Shown piece after piece: positions 63,687 to 64,000 of a stretch of 64,000 nucleotides of DNA (position 1 is the stretch's first letter; each line of letters opens with the position of its first letter). Source of the stretch: Desmospora profundinema (lineage in GTDB: Bacteria; Bacillota; Bacilli; Thermoactinomycetales; DSM-45169); contig NZ_JAVDQG010000001.1 in assembly GCF_031454155.1 (NCBI RefSeq), positions 496,001 through 560,000 of the forward strand, read 5' to 3'. The translations under genes were made by a program, and so were the position numbers. The notes under the pieces were generated by a model. The model worked only from the letters and a program-made list of their open reading frames with translations, did no database searches and was not told the origin of the DNA.

Positions 63687-64000
63687 TTATCCGGCTTGAA
63701 TGACATGCACCCAATATCGCCAACGTGTCGTCTGTTCAATCGTCAACCGGATGGTTTGCCCTTCAAAGGGGGGCTCAGACAGGTTCCAGGTTTGATTTTC
63801 CACCGTCAACCGGTGATCGGTAATGGCGACAGGATGGAAAAAAAGTTCCGGCACCACTTGACCGATATCCTCGATCACATAAAATCCATCCACCAGCCGA
63901 TCGGAGGCTCCCGGAGGCGGTTCGGTGGCGATTCCCGCCCCAAAACTGCAATTCCAGCTTTCCATCAACACCATGCGGCTTTGATTGTCCAACTCGAATT
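63687..64000 (-). CDS. DUF1850 protein, 5' end outside the window
   Basis: About 104 codons are visible and the frame stays open to the edge, so the N-terminus is missing. SWNCSFGAGIATEPPPG...DGFYVIED...VAITDHRLTVEN matches the DUF1850 family that accompanies TAXI TRAP permeases. The preserved part is the C-terminal three quarters of a typical 140-residue exported protein. Confidence 0.8.
   Translation of the reverse strand, partial: FELDNQSRMVLMESWNCSFGAGIATEPPPGASDRLVDGFYVIEDIGQVVPELFFHPVAITDHRLTVENQTWNLSEPPFEGQTIRLTIEQTTRWRYWVHVIQAG

Overview
The window looks like the chromosome of an endospore-forming, respiring Gram-positive bacterium of the order Bacillales with moderately high GC. Gene order follows the Bacillus subtilis trp-aro-hep-mtr-hbs-spoIVA-gpsA-der-ypfD-cmk-ypeB and spm-dac-scp-rib regions. 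The markers are spoIVA, ypeB, spmA/spmB, a GerW-type ytfJ, the YIEGIA pair, TRAP (MtrB), a bacillithiol-type reductase, ResDE with cytochrome c assembly genes, and menaquinone/heptaprenyl genes. GC-rich genes, many TTG/GTG starts and this gene order suggest a Thermoactinomycetaceae-like organism. That family assignment is inference from order and composition; no phylogeny was computed.

Layout. Positions 1-8.9 kb, minus strand: the chorismate-tryptophan supraoperon aroC-aroB-aroH-trpEDCFBA. A promoter inside aroH drives a trp leader with eleven regularly spaced TRAP triplets and an attenuator; TRAP itself (mtrB) lies at 14.2 kb. 9-15.8 kb: an NAD(P)-binding oxidoreductase with a palindromic operator, then ndk, hepT-menG-hepS (menaquinone), an unknown membrane protein, mtrB, tRNA-Pro, folE and hbs. 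16-28.7 kb: spoIVA, yphF/yphE-like genes, an opposing unknown gene, gpsA-plsY-der, a small lower-GC patch with a secreted beta-gamma crystallin, two DUF3189 relatives, the YIEGIA pair, yphA, ypfD (S1 protein), plsC and cmk. cmk is preceded by a 260-nt leader ending in a terminator.

29-44.4 kb: ypeB without sleB, asparaginase, bacillithiol disulfide reductase, glutamate dehydrogenase, a PIG-L deacetylase, mecA paralogue ypbH, two tRNA-Ser genes, a CPBP protease, ferredoxin, rhodanese, pyrophosphatase, a UvrD-like helicase, and a serine operon (class V aminotransferase plus serA). A T-box with an AGC specifier controls that operon and should sense the tRNA-Ser(GCU) encoded 5 kb away. 44.5-57.5 kb: a membrane protein, an SDR enzyme, a 300-bp insertion-like structure inside a terminator, resE-resD-resC-resB (no resA), rluB, spmB-spmA-dacB, ytfJ-ytfI and scpB-scpA. 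57.5-64 kb: ribD-ribE-ribBA-ribH under an FMN riboswitch, then a fused TRAP (TAXI-type) permease with a DUF1850 partner cut by the window edge.

No CRISPR array, IS transposase or phage module was seen. The least explained items are the insertion-like segment at 45.7-46.05 kb, the cmk leader, the crystallin patch, the lone plus-strand gene at 18.7 kb and two long stem-loops at 10.8 and 19.3 kb.
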